DNA from: Variovorax sp. ZS18.2.2
Lineage (GTDB): Bacteria; Pseudomonadota; Gammaproteobacteria; Burkholderiales; Burkholderiaceae_C
DNA: 64,000 nt
NCBI RefSeq assembly: GCF_024701975.1
Contig: NZ_JANLNM010000005.1
Span: 1 to 64,000, forward strand
Reading direction: 5' to 3'
Part shown: positions 25,961 to 34,522 of the stretch, piece after piece
How the letters are laid out: each line of letters opens with the position of its first letter
How positions within the stretch are numbered: the first letter of the stretch is position 1
Translations under genes and position numbers: made by a program
The notes under the pieces: model-generated
Database searches by the model: none
What the model saw: the letters and a program-made list of their open reading frames with translations, nothing else
Told to the model about the DNA's origin: nothing

Positions 25961-26767
25961 ATGAAAAAAACAGTCTTGATTACAGGTGCCTCATCGGGTT
26001 TTGGCTTGATGCTGGCCAACAACCTTCACCAGCAAGGCTTCAATGTCATCGGCACCAGCCGCGATCCAGAAAAATACGCAAGCAAGGTACAATTCAAATT
26101 GCTGCGCCTGGACATCGATGACGACAATTCCGTCAGGTCATTCACCGACGAATTGTTCCGGCACACCAAACAGCTAGATGTGCTGGTCAACAACGCAGGC
26201 TACATGGTCACCGGCCTTGCCGAAGAAACCCCGCTGGATCTGGGACGGCAGCAGTTCGAGACGAACTTCTGGGGCACCGTGAAAGTGACCAACGCCTTGC
26301 TGCCGCATTTCAGGGCGCAAAAGCACGGGCAAATCATCACGGTGAGTTCCATCGTGGGCTTGATTGGCCCACCGAACCTGTCGTATTACACCGCCTCGAA
26401 ACACGCCGTTCATGGGTACTTCAAATCCCTGCGCTTCGAGCTGGATCAATTCAATATCAAGGTCAGCATGGTGGAGCCGGTCTGGTTCAAGACCAATCTT
26501 GGGAACCATGCCGTTGCCGCCGGCAATGGACGCATTGCGGACTACAACGCTTACCGCAAGCAAGCCAATGCCGCAACGCAAAAAGGCATCGATGAAGCGG
26601 AAGCGCCCGATGCGGTGGTCCACACCATCACCAAATTGATCGAAGCGAAAAATCCAAAATTCAGCAACCCTGTGGGGAAGATGACCGGGATGATTCTTTT
26701 CCTCCAAAGCTATGCACCCAAGATGTTCGAGGGCTCGATCCTGAAGAGTGTGCAAACAGCCAAATAA
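25961..26767 (+). CDS. Classical SDR oxidoreductase
   Basis: 268 residues from the ATG at 25961. It has the cofactor motif TGASSGFG (9-16), NNAG (77-80) and catalytic Y143 and K147 in SYYTASKHAVHGY, so it is a functional NAD(P)-dependent dehydrogenase. C-terminal features (AEAPDAVVHTITKLIEAKNPKF) resemble the SDR group acting on retinol-like or steroid-like alcohols. Base composition here is visibly less GC-rich than the flanks, with AT-rich codons such as AAA, AAT and ATT, which suggests acquisition from another source. It is followed by the yciI-like gene 58 bp on. Confidence 0.9.
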   Translation: MKKTVLITGASSGFGLMLANNLHQQGFNVIGTSRDPEKYASKVQFKLLRLDIDDDNSVRSFTDELFRHTKQLDVLVNNAGYMVTGLAEETPLDLGRQQFETNFWGTVKVTNALLPHFRAQKHGQIITVSSIVGLIGPPNLSYYTASKHAVHGYFKSLRFELDQFNIKVSMVEPVWFKTNLGNHAVAAGNGRIADYNAYRKQANAATQKGIDEAEAPDAVVHTITKLIEAKNPKFSNPVGKMTGMILFLQSYAPKMFEGSILKSVQTAK

Positions 26768-26825
26768 TCAAATATCTGGCCACGGACCAATTCCTCGAAT
26801 CAAATCATTCAATGGAGATTCCAGA

Positions 26826-27122
26826 ATGAAATATTATCTTTGCAAATTCATTCCGCCGCGCGTTGATTTTCTGGCCACGATGTCCACCGACGAACAGGCG
26901 TGGATGAAACAGCATGGCGTTTATTTGAATGGACTCCTCGATCAAGGCTTGATCGTCGCCCATGGTCCGGTGATGGATCCCGCGGGCGGCTATGGCGTAT
27001 CGCTGTTCCAGATCGCCGATGACCAGGATATTGCTGCGCTCACTTCGGCGGACCCCATCATCAGGAATGGCGTGGGTCATTACGAGCACCACCCCATGCT
27101 TCATCTGAAATTTCGAGGCTGA
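26826..27122 (+). CDS. YciI-family protein
   Basis: 98 residues from the ATG at 26826, with GGAGA eight to twelve bases upstream. It has the small ferredoxin-like YciI fold: an N-terminal MKYYLCKFIPPRVDF, then GLLDQGLIVAHGPVMDPAGGYGVSLF, and the final ADPIIRNGVGHYEHHPML. His/Asp residues of the putative active site (H50, D54) are present. YciI proteins are thought to be small enzymes or regulators, and some are dehydrochlorinases or lyases in degradation pathways. It shares the lower-GC composition of the SDR gene before it. Confidence 0.85.
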   Translation: MKYYLCKFIPPRVDFLATMSTDEQAWMKQHGVYLNGLLDQGLIVAHGPVMDPAGGYGVSLFQIADDQDIAALTSADPIIRNGVGHYEHHPMLHLKFRG

Positions 27123-27192
27123 TTCGGCCAAATCGAATTGCAGCCTTGTATCCGACGTTCATTCAATAAAAACTCCCAACAGAATTCACTCG

Positions 27193-28176
27193 ATGTTCAA
27201 TCCAGCCAATTCCAGTTCTTCCGCTCCGAGAATTCCTTCGAGTCCATCGACGCGCAGACAGGCGCTCATGGCAGGCGCCGCGGCGCTCTCCGCACTGTCC
27301 CTGTCCACGCCCGCCTTGGCGCGGAGCGGCGGTGCCGATGCGGCGCCCACCCTTTTCGTCGAAGCCGGCGGCCGCAAGCTGGCCTACCGCTCGGTGGGCA
27401 AGGGCAAGCCGATCGTGCTTGCCCATCGGTTCCGCGGGGTGCTCGATCTGTGGGATCCGGCGTTCATCGACGCGCTGGCGGCGCAGGGGTTCCGGGTCGT
27501 GACCTTCGACCATTCGGGCATGGGCCTGTCGACGGGCGAAAGGTCCTACAACCCCGCTTCCCTGGTGAAGGACGCCAAGGATCTGATCGACGGGCTGGGC
27601 CTGAAGGATGTGGTGATCGGCGGCTGGTCGTTCGGCGGCATCGTCGCGCAGATCTATGTGGCCATGTTCGGCGCCAGCGTCAGCCACGCGGTGCTGATTT
27701 CCACGACGCCGCCGGGCAAGCTGGTCAAGCCGGGCGAACAACTCTTCTATGACATGGCTGCACAAGGCCCTGCCACGCTGGAGCAATACACCACCATGTT
27801 CTTCGAGCCCAAGGACGCCGCCAGCCGCGCCGCTTCGCAGCGTTCGTTCGAGCGCATCTTTGCCCGCAAGACCGACCGCAGTCCCGACGTGCCTGTGGAA
27901 TGGGCGTTGACGCAGGTTCCTGCTTCGCCGCCGAATCCGATGTTCCCCTCGGAGGAGGTGCTGCAGGCCTTGAAGAACACCAACGTGCCGATCCTTCATC
28001 TGGGCGGCGACCACGACCTCTCCGTTCCGGTCGAGAACTGGTATGCCTTGGGCGGCCAGCTGCCCACGGTGACTCTGATCACCTACCCCCGCTCCGGCCA
28101 CGCGCCGCACCATCAACAGCCGGAGTTGGCTGCCGCGCAGATCGCAGCGTTCATCAAGGGCACGCGCAAAGCCTGA
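27193..28176 (+). CDS. Tat-exported alpha/beta hydrolase
   Basis: 327 residues. A twin-arginine signal (STRRQALMAG, Arg21-Arg22) precedes a hydrophobic stretch ending TPALARS, so the protein is exported folded. The hydrolase domain has AHRFRGVLDLWDP for the oxyanion region, nucleophile S146 in GWSFGG, an acidic residue in GGDHDLSVP, and His in SGHAPHHQQP. The family includes esterases and cofactor-free haloperoxidases; the substrate is open. It is the last gene of the AraC-linked group. Confidence 0.87.
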   Translation: MFNPANSSSSAPRIPSSPSTRRQALMAGAAALSALSLSTPALARSGGADAAPTLFVEAGGRKLAYRSVGKGKPIVLAHRFRGVLDLWDPAFIDALAAQGFRVVTFDHSGMGLSTGERSYNPASLVKDAKDLIDGLGLKDVVIGGWSFGGIVAQIYVAMFGASVSHAVLISTTPPGKLVKPGEQLFYDMAAQGPATLEQYTTMFFEPKDAASRAASQRSFERIFARKTDRSPDVPVEWALTQVPASPPNPMFPSEEVLQALKNTNVPILHLGGDHDLSVPVENWYALGGQLPTVTLITYPRSGHAPHHQQPELAAAQIAAFIKGTRKA

Positions 28177-28283
28177 CCTCGCGCCTTGGACGCAGGTTCT
28201 GACGCGCTGCGGCGGGTGGGACGGGTTGGGGCAACTCGAATTGCGCTGTCGGTCAACGCGCGAGCCCCTGCGACAATCGCCGG

Positions 28284-29393
28284 ATGCCTTTCGCCCCACT
28301 GCAAAACGATACTTTCCTGCGAGCCTGCTGGCGCCAGGCCACCGATCACACCCCCGTCTGGCTGATGCGCCAGGCCGGCCGCTACCTGCCGGAGTACGTC
28401 GCCACGCGCGCCAAGGCCGGCAGCTTCATGGGGCTGGCGACCAACACCGACTACGCCACCGAGGTCACGCTGCAGCCGCTCGCGCGCTATCCGCTGGACG
28501 CGGCGATCCTGTTCTCCGACATCCTCACCGTGCCCGACGCCATGGGCCTGGGCCTCTCGTTCGAGGCTGGCGAAGGCCCGCGCTTCGCGCGCCCGGTGCG
28601 CGACGAAGCGGCCGTGGCCGCGCTCGAAGTGCCCGACATGGCCAAGTTGCGCTATGTGTTCGACGCCGTGGCCTCGATCCGCAAGGCGCTCGACGGCCGG
28701 GTGCCGCTGATCGGCTTCTCGGGCAGCCCCTGGACCTTGGCCTGCTACATGGTCGAAGGCGCGGGCTCCAGCGACTACCGGCTCGTGAAAAGCATGCTCT
28801 ACAGCCGCCCCGACCTGATGCACCGCGTGCTCGCGGTCAATGCCGATTCGGTGGCCACGTACCTCAATGCGCAGATCGACGCGGGCGCGCAGGCCGTGAT
28901 GATCTTCGACAGCTGGGGCGGCGTGCTGGCCGACGGCGCCTTCCAGGAATTCAGCCTCGCCTACACAGCACGCGTGCTCGCGGGCCTGAAGCGCACCGGT
29001 GCCGACGGGCAGCCCGTGCCGCGCATCGTGTTCACCAAGGGCGGCGGCCTCTGGCTTGAAGCCATGCGCACGCTCGACTGCGAAGTGCTCGGCGTGGACT
29101 GGACCGTGAACCTCGCCACCGCGCGCCGCCAGATCGCCGAAGGCACCGACGGCCAGGCCAAGGCGCTGCAGGGCAACATCGACCCGAACGTGCTGTTCGC
29201 GCCGCCCGCGCAGATCGAGGCCGAGGTGGCGAAGGTGCTGCAGGCTTTCGGCAAGCCGCACGCCGACCGCAACGCGCAAGGGCCGACGCACATCTTCAAC
29301 CTGGGCCATGGCATCAGCCAGTTCACGCCGCCCGACCATGTGGCGGCGCTGGTCGAAGCGGTGCACACGCAGTCGCGCGCCCTGCGCGGTTAA
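28284..29393 (+). CDS. hemE: Uroporphyrinogen decarboxylase
   Basis: 369 residues. The signatures WLMRQAGRYLPEY (about 28-40) and GFSGSPWTLACYMVEG (about 150) are diagnostic of HemE, which removes four acetate carboxyls from uroporphyrinogen III to give coproporphyrinogen III in haem synthesis. The Asp and His residues of the cofactor-free active site are present (SDILTVPDAMG, NLGHG at the end). GACAAT (28272-28277) lies six bases before the ATG, so the message may be leaderless. Confidence 0.97.
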   Translation: MPFAPLQNDTFLRACWRQATDHTPVWLMRQAGRYLPEYVATRAKAGSFMGLATNTDYATEVTLQPLARYPLDAAILFSDILTVPDAMGLGLSFEAGEGPRFARPVRDEAAVAALEVPDMAKLRYVFDAVASIRKALDGRVPLIGFSGSPWTLACYMVEGAGSSDYRLVKSMLYSRPDLMHRVLAVNADSVATYLNAQIDAGAQAVMIFDSWGGVLADGAFQEFSLAYTARVLAGLKRTGADGQPVPRIVFTKGGGLWLEAMRTLDCEVLGVDWTVNLATARRQIAEGTDGQAKALQGNIDPNVLFAPPAQIEAEVAKVLQAFGKPHADRNAQGPTHIFNLGHGISQFTPPDHVAALVEAVHTQSRALRG

Positions 29394-29494
29394 AACTGTG
29401 GCTGAAGGGGCCGGCCGCGCGGGAAGCGCGAAGTGCCCGGGAAATTCGCTCCGAATCCGTTTGTCAAGCCCAAAAACGGTCTAGGAGGCCCGAC

Positions 29495-29690
29495 TTATGC
29501 ACAAAACGCGTGTTGCACTGCGCAAGATTATCTGAGGTACCTCCCTCTTTGCTCCCAAACCAATAGCACGCGTAAGTCGTTGATTTATATAGGATTTGAA
29601 CTTTGCTTTTTTTTGGGGCATTCCAGCCAGAGCCTTGATTTTCAAGGCTCCCCAGCGTGTCGAGCCCGGTTGTCAACAAAGTTATCCACA
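29495..29690. promoter_or_regulatory. Two DnaA boxes in the AT-rich hemE-priA spacer
   Basis: TTATGCACA (29495-29503) and TTATCCACA (29682-29690) both match the DnaA-box consensus TTATNCACA and have the same orientation, 187 bp apart. Between them lies DNA far richer in A and T than the flanks. The 373-bp spacer (29394-29766) holds no gene that I can support. DnaA could regulate priA or sit here as a titration site. Confidence 0.6.
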
Positions 29691-29734
29691 GAAACTCTGG
29701 ATGGACGCCAAAGCGCTGAAAAATCAACGACTTA
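29573..29734. repeat. 14-bp perfect inverted repeat flanking the second DnaA box
   Basis: TAAGTCGTTGATTT (29573-29586) and AAATCAACGACTTA (29721-29734) are exact reverse complements 134 bp apart. Inside the pair lie a T8 run, a perfect 9-bp hairpin at 29630-29650 (GAGCCTTGA, loop TTT, TCAAGGCTC) and the DnaA box at 29682. The arrangement looks like a protein-binding or cruciform-prone control region of priA. Confidence 0.55.
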
Positions 29735-29766
29735 AGCGATTTAGCTCAAAGTCGCATTAACAACCG

Positions 29767-31977
29767 TTGCCAATAAGGTCTCCCATCTCCACCGCCAGCC
29801 CCGCCCCCGAAACGGATGCCCCGAGTACGGGTAACTCCGCTGCACCGCCGCCTGACAACGCGCCGGCGGGCCTGGCGTGGCGTCTCGACATCGCGGTGCA
29901 GACGCCGGCGCACGCCGCGCTCGGCGACCTGCTGAGCTACGCCGGCGCCGCGCCGCTGGTGCCGGGCACGCTGGTGCGGGTGCCGCTGGGCCGGCGCGAG
30001 GTGCTGGGCGTGGTCTGGAACGAGGCGACCTCGCTGGCAGGGACCGGGGCCGAGCCCGACATGGCCCTCAAGCCCGTGGGCGCCGCGCTCGATGCGCTGG
30101 CGCCGCTCGGCGAGGCCTGGCGTGACCTCGTGGCCTTTGCCGCGCGCTACTACCAGCGCTCGATCGGCGAAATCGCGCTGGCCGCCCTGCCGCCGCAACT
30201 GCGCGACCTGACGACGACGCAGCTCGCGCGCCGCCTCAAGCGCAAGACGACGACCGGCCCCATCGCCCAGACGGCCGAAGCCGCCAACCTGATCGCGCTG
30301 AGCCCTGAGCAGACGGCGGCGCTGGCCCGCATCGAGGCGGAGAGCGGCACTTTCCTGCTGGTCGGCAGCACCGGCAGCGGCAAGACCGAGGTGTACCTGC
30401 GCTGCGTGGCCGACCTGCTCGCGCGCGACCCCGAGGCGCAGGCGCTGGTGATGGTGCCCGAGATCAACCTCACGCCCCAGCTCGAAGCCCGCTTCAAGGC
30501 CCGCTTCGGCGACGAGGCCGTGGTGTCGCTGCACAGCGGCATGACAAATCCACAGCGGCTCGCGAGCTGGCTCGCGGCCCACAGCGGCGCCGCGCGCATC
30601 GTGCTGGGCACGCGCATGGCGGTGTTCGCGTCGATCCCGGGGTTGAAGCTCATCGTCGTCGACGAGGAGCACGACCCGAGCTACAAGCAGCAGGAAGGCG
30701 CGCGCTATTCCGCGCGCGACCTCGCCGTGTGGCGCGGCCAGCGCGAGGGCGCGAAGGTGATCCTCGGCTCGGCCACGCCTTCGCTCGAGAGCTGGCACCA
30801 GAGCCGCCCCGCCGAGGGCGACGACCCGGGCGGGCGCTATGTGCGGCTCGAAATGCCGTCCCGCATCGGCGCCGGCGAACTGCCCGCGGTGCGGCTGGTC
30901 GACATGAACCTGCAGCCGCCGAAAACCGTGCTCTCGGGCGCGCTGCTCGACGCCATCGGCCAGCGCATCGCGCGTGGCGAGCAGAGCATGATTTTCCTGA
31001 ACCGCCGCGGCTACGCGCCCGTGCTGGCCTGTGGCGATTGCGGCTGGAAGAGCGAATGCCCGCACTGCAGCGCCTACCGCGTGTTCCACAAGATCGACCG
31101 CACGCTGCGCTGCCACCACTGCGGCTTCACCGAGCGCGTGCCGCGCGCCTGCCCGGCCTGCGGCAACCCCGACATCGCGCCGGTGGGCCGCGGCACCGAG
31201 CGGCTCGAGGAGCACCTGGCCGAGCTGTTCGCCGCGGTGAAGCGGCCCGACGGCAGCGCAGTGCGCATCGCGCGCATCGACGCCGACAGCACCAAGAAGC
31301 AGGGCGCGCTCGAATCGCAACTCGCGGCCGTGCATGCGGGCGAGGTCGACGTGCTGGTCGGCACGCAGATGATCGCCAAGGGCCACGACTTCCGGCGCAT
31401 CACGCTGGTGGCCGCGGTGAACCCCGATGGCGCGCTCTTCTCCAGCGACTTTCGCGCGCCCGAGCGGCTGTTCAGCCTGTTGATGCAATCGGCCGGCCGC
31501 GCCGGACGCGATGCCGCCTACCTCGCCGCGCAAGGCGCGACGGCCGAGATGTGGATCCAGACTTTTCACTCGCAGCACCCGCTCTTCATGGCGCTGCGCA
31601 AGCACGACTACGCCGCGTTCGCGAAGCAGCAGCTCGACGAACGGCAAGCGGCCGCGATGCCGCCCTTCGCATTCCAGGCGCTGCTGCGCGCCGATGCGCG
31701 CGAGCAATCGGTGGCGCAGGCTTTCCTGAACATCGCCGCCGATGCAGCCGAGGCCCTGCCGGGCGCCGACATCGTCACGCGCTACCCCGCGGTGCCGCTT
31801 TCGATCCAGCGCGTGGCCAATGTGGAGCGCGCGCAGATGCTGATCGAAAGCCCTTCACGCGCCGCGCTGCAACGCCTGCTCGCGAGCTGGCAGCCGCTGC
31901 TGCACGCGCTGCGGCGCACGCCCGAGGGCAAGGGCGTGATCCGCTGGCTGGTCGACGTCGATCCGCACAGCATCTGA
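29767..31977 (+). CDS. priA: Primosomal replication-restart helicase PriA
   Basis: 736 residues if translation starts at TTG 29767. TAA precedes it in frame at 29758, and no in-frame ATG occurs before the conserved domain, so TTG or another rare start must be used. The N-terminal 3'-DNA-binding domain starts at WRLDIAVQTPAHAALGDLL. Walker A is GSTGSGKT (200-207) and Walker B is DEEHDPSYKQ. Paired CxxC motifs (CGDCGWKSECPHC, CHHCGFTERVPRACPAC) bind two zinc ions. PriA reloads DnaB at stalled forks. The first 35 residues are Pro/Ala/Ser-rich and not conserved in the family. Confidence 0.95.
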   Translation: MPIRSPISTASPAPETDAPSTGNSAAPPPDNAPAGLAWRLDIAVQTPAHAALGDLLSYAGAAPLVPGTLVRVPLGRREVLGVVWNEATSLAGTGAEPDMALKPVGAALDALAPLGEAWRDLVAFAARYYQRSIGEIALAALPPQLRDLTTTQLARRLKRKTTTGPIAQTAEAANLIALSPEQTAALARIEAESGTFLLVGSTGSGKTEVYLRCVADLLARDPEAQALVMVPEINLTPQLEARFKARFGDEAVVSLHSGMTNPQRLASWLAAHSGAARIVLGTRMAVFASIPGLKLIVVDEEHDPSYKQQEGARYSARDLAVWRGQREGAKVILGSATPSLESWHQSRPAEGDDPGGRYVRLEMPSRIGAGELPAVRLVDMNLQPPKTVLSGALLDAIGQRIARGEQSMIFLNRRGYAPVLACGDCGWKSECPHCSAYRVFHKIDRTLRCHHCGFTERVPRACPACGNPDIAPVGRGTERLEEHLAELFAAVKRPDGSAVRIARIDADSTKKQGALESQLAAVHAGEVDVLVGTQMIAKGHDFRRITLVAAVNPDGALFSSDFRAPERLFSLLMQSAGRAGRDAAYLAAQGATAEMWIQTFHSQHPLFMALRKHDYAAFAKQQLDERQAAAMPPFAFQALLRADAREQSVAQAFLNIAADAAEALPGADIVTRYPAVPLSIQRVANVERAQMLIESPSRAALQRLLASWQPLLHALRRTPEGKGVIRWLVDVDPHSI

Positions 31978-31985
31978 AAAGAAAA

Positions 31986-32018
31986 ATGCCGGCCCGGACC
32001 CGAGGTCCCGGCCGGCAT
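31986..32018 (-). terminator. Intrinsic terminator of the S10 peptidase gene (also between converging genes)
   Basis: A 15-bp stem with one mismatch pairs 31986-32000 (ATGCCGGCCCGGACC) with 32004-32018, with loop CGA. On the minus strand the stem is followed directly by a run of five T, the layout of a Rho-independent terminator for the gene at 32038. It lies nine bases past the priA stop, so it may also stop priA transcription. Confidence 0.75.
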
Positions 32019-32037
32019 CGCGTGCGGACGCTGCTTG

Positions 32038-34128
32038 CTACTGCTGCAGCGAGGCCTTCTCCTGGAGGGTCTTCATCTGCAGCTTCAGGATGCGCTCGTT
32101 CGCGGCGTCATCCGAGGTCGAGGCTTCGTAGAACCTCACGAGATCGGACTTCGCCTTGGTGCGCGACGGGCCGTCCAGGTAGATCTGGTGCCCCGAGGGG
32201 TACTCGTTGATCTCCAGGTTCTTGCGCAGCTTCGGGTCCAGCGGCAGGTTCTGCTCCAGGTCGATGCGGGTCTGGTACCAGGGCGTGACGTTGTCGTAGT
32301 AGCCGCTCAGCTGGAGCACCTTCACGTCGGGGTTCACGCTCATCGTGGCCGCCAGGTCGGGCAGCGTGTTGAGCGCTCCGCGCGTCTTGGTGGTCTTGTC
32401 GGTCGGGTCCTTGTGGGTGTAGTCCCAGCTGACGTTCGAGATGCCGGTGAACGCCGAGTTGGAGGTGTATTTCAGTTCCTGGTTAATGTAGAAATTCCAC
32501 GCCGCGATGTAGACGCCGTTCACGGCGCGGTCGAACGCGTCGTTGTTGATCAGGCTGATCTCGCTCGCCACGCCCAGGTTGGTGGTGGTGGCACGGCCGT
32601 CGTAGGCGCCCACGCTCACACCCGGCACCAGGTTGCGCTGGAAGTCGTCGGTACCGACCGCCAGGTAGCTGCCCTTGACCAGGGGCTTGGAGATGCCGAT
32701 GAATTTCGACGTTGCCGTCACGATCGCATCGCTGGGCTCCGGCCGCGCGGCTTCTGCATCCGCCTGGTCCTGCAGGCGCTTGTTGAGCCGCGCCGTGAGG
32801 TCCGCCGCATTCGGCAGCGTGGCGAGGTAGTCGAAGACGTCCTGGTACGTGGGGTTCGGCACGGTGTCGATCACATGCCGGATGGCGGCCTCGATCTCGG
32901 GGTCGTAGTCGACGTCGTTCACCGCCTTGTAGTAGGCCTTGAACTTCGGCAGCACGCTCGCGCTGTTGGGCAGCGTGTTGATGTAGTCCACGATCACCGA
33001 CCAGGCCAGGCTCGAGGGGCTGCCCGCCGCCTCGAAGGCGCCGTTGATGGCGGCCTCCAGTTCCGGGTCATCGCGAAGGTCGCTGATCTTCTTCTTGCGC
33101 GCGACCTCGGGCGCCACCGCTTTCGCGAAATCGCCCGACGCGAACTTCGTGAGCAGCGCCATGTACGAAGGCAGGTCGGCCGGCAGCGGCGTGTACGTGG
33201 CCTTCTTGTGGTACCAGGCGTCCGCCGCGTACGTCGGCAGCAGCCCGACCGGGTTTTCGTTCTGCGAATAGTCCAGGATGGACGAGAGCAGCACGATGCC
33301 GTTCAGGTCGATGCCGTCCATGTGCAGCAGGTACGACATCACGGCGCTGCGCGGCGTGCCATAGGACTCGCCGAAAAGGTATTTCGGCGAATTCCAGCGG
33401 CCGTTGGCGGTCAGGTAGCGCTTGATGAATTGATTGATGGATTTGGCGTCCTTGTCCACACCCCAGAAATCCTTGTTCTTGTTGGGCGCGATGGCGGCCG
33501 AATAACCGGTGGCCACCGGGTTGATGAACACCAGATCGCTCCGGTCGATCAGGCTGTCCGGATTGGTTTCCACCGTATAGGGCGCCGGCGGCGTGAAATC
33601 GGGCAGCGAGGTCTTGATGCGCTTGGGCGCATACGAGCCCAGCAGCAGCCAGACCGAGGCCGAGCCCGGGCCACCGTTGTAGAAGAAGGTGACCGGGCGC
33701 GTGCGGGCGTCCTTGCCGTCGGCCGTATAGGCCACGTAGAACATCTTGGCGCTCGGCGTCGAATGCAGCGGGTCGTAGGTGACCAGGTGGCCGGCCGTGG
33801 CGGTGTAGCGGATGCGGTTGCCATTGATGACGGTGTCGTGGTGCGTGATCGCGCCGTCCTCGCTCGCCTCGGCCACCGAGTCGTCGGGGCCGTTGCCGTA
33901 GGCCACCGGGTCGAAGAAAGGCCTGTCCGCCTCCAGCGGCGGCGGCCGGGAGTCCGTGAGCGCGTTGGCCGAAGTGTCGGTCTGGCCGGCTGCGCCTGAC
34001 CCGAGCCCTGCTCCGGCAAAACCGCCGCCGCCGCCATCGCTGCCGCCCCCACAGCCCGCGAGCGCCAGGGTCGCCGCAACGAGTACTGCGCCTATCACTC
34101 TGACTGTTATGCGTTGTTCTATGTCCAT
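32038..34128 (-). CDS. Secreted lipoprotein serine carboxypeptidase (peptidase family S10)
   Basis: 696 residues from the ATG at 34128, which has GGAGG five bases upstream. The signal ends LALAGC (lipidated Cys26), followed by a Gly/Ser-rich linker, so the protein sits on the outside of the inner membrane or in the outer membrane. Serine-carboxypeptidase motifs are FFYNGGPGSAS (148-158) for the oxyanion hole, nucleophile S255 in FGESYGTPR, Asp in SGYYDNVTPW and His in YPSGHQIYLDGPSR near the end. It would remove C-terminal residues of peptides outside the cytoplasm. An insert at about 300-480 is longer than in plain S10 enzymes. Confidence 0.9.
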   Translation of the reverse strand: MDIEQRITVRVIGAVLVAATLALAGCGGGSDGGGGGFAGAGLGSGAAGQTDTSANALTDSRPPPLEADRPFFDPVAYGNGPDDSVAEASEDGAITHHDTVINGNRIRYTATAGHLVTYDPLHSTPSAKMFYVAYTADGKDARTRPVTFFYNGGPGSASVWLLLGSYAPKRIKTSLPDFTPPAPYTVETNPDSLIDRSDLVFINPVATGYSAAIAPNKNKDFWGVDKDAKSINQFIKRYLTANGRWNSPKYLFGESYGTPRSAVMSYLLHMDGIDLNGIVLLSSILDYSQNENPVGLLPTYAADAWYHKKATYTPLPADLPSYMALLTKFASGDFAKAVAPEVARKKKISDLRDDPELEAAINGAFEAAGSPSSLAWSVIVDYINTLPNSASVLPKFKAYYKAVNDVDYDPEIEAAIRHVIDTVPNPTYQDVFDYLATLPNAADLTARLNKRLQDQADAEAARPEPSDAIVTATSKFIGISKPLVKGSYLAVGTDDFQRNLVPGVSVGAYDGRATTTNLGVASEISLINNDAFDRAVNGVYIAAWNFYINQELKYTSNSAFTGISNVSWDYTHKDPTDKTTKTRGALNTLPDLAATMSVNPDVKVLQLSGYYDNVTPWYQTRIDLEQNLPLDPKLRKNLEINEYPSGHQIYLDGPSRTKAKSDLVRFYEASTSDDAANERILKLQMKTLQEKASLQQ

Positions 34129-34176
34129 CTTCACCTCCAATTAATTAAAAAGTAAAAGGAACCATGGCCTGTCTAC

Positions 34177-34325
34177 TTTTCGGTGAAATTCAACAAAAAC
34201 AACCAGCAATCAATTGACGGTCAAAGAGGCAATTAAGCCATTGATCATCAAATTTCATCGAATTTGAACGGGCGCGACATCCTAAGCACAAGTTGCATTT
34301 GTGCGGAACAAATTCGGTGAAATTG
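34177..34325. repeat. AT-rich regulatory region with three related 15-bp repeats
   Basis: The 394-bp spacer 34129-34522 carries no gene and is strikingly AT-rich. TTCGGTGAAATT occurs at 34179-34190 and 34313-34324. A related copy lies on the minus strand at 34264-34250 (AATTCGATGAAATTT), giving three sites 70-75 bp apart. An inverted repeat GCACAA (34286-34291) / TTGTGC (34299-34304) sits between the second and third. These look like operators for the peptidase gene, the gene at 34523, or both. The cognate protein is not identified. Confidence 0.5.
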
Positions 34326-34522
34326 CATCGTTAAATCTCCAATGCAATCTTTTATGCTAATTTTCAATTCAAATTTTAGATAATAGACAAAACAGATTAA
34401 TTAGAATTAAATAGCTATATTTGAATTCAGAAATATCCCTGGTCGATCGACGCAGAGCCGCACAGCATCTGGGCCGGTTGTCCTGCACGGAGCAGCCAGG
34501 GGCACCGCCAAGGTGAATCGCC

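Noticed and set aside
29394..29766. Chromosomal replication origin (oriC)
   Set aside because: Only two DnaA boxes and no dnaA, dnaN, rpmH or gyrB nearby; better explained as regulatory DNA of priA or a DnaA-binding site.
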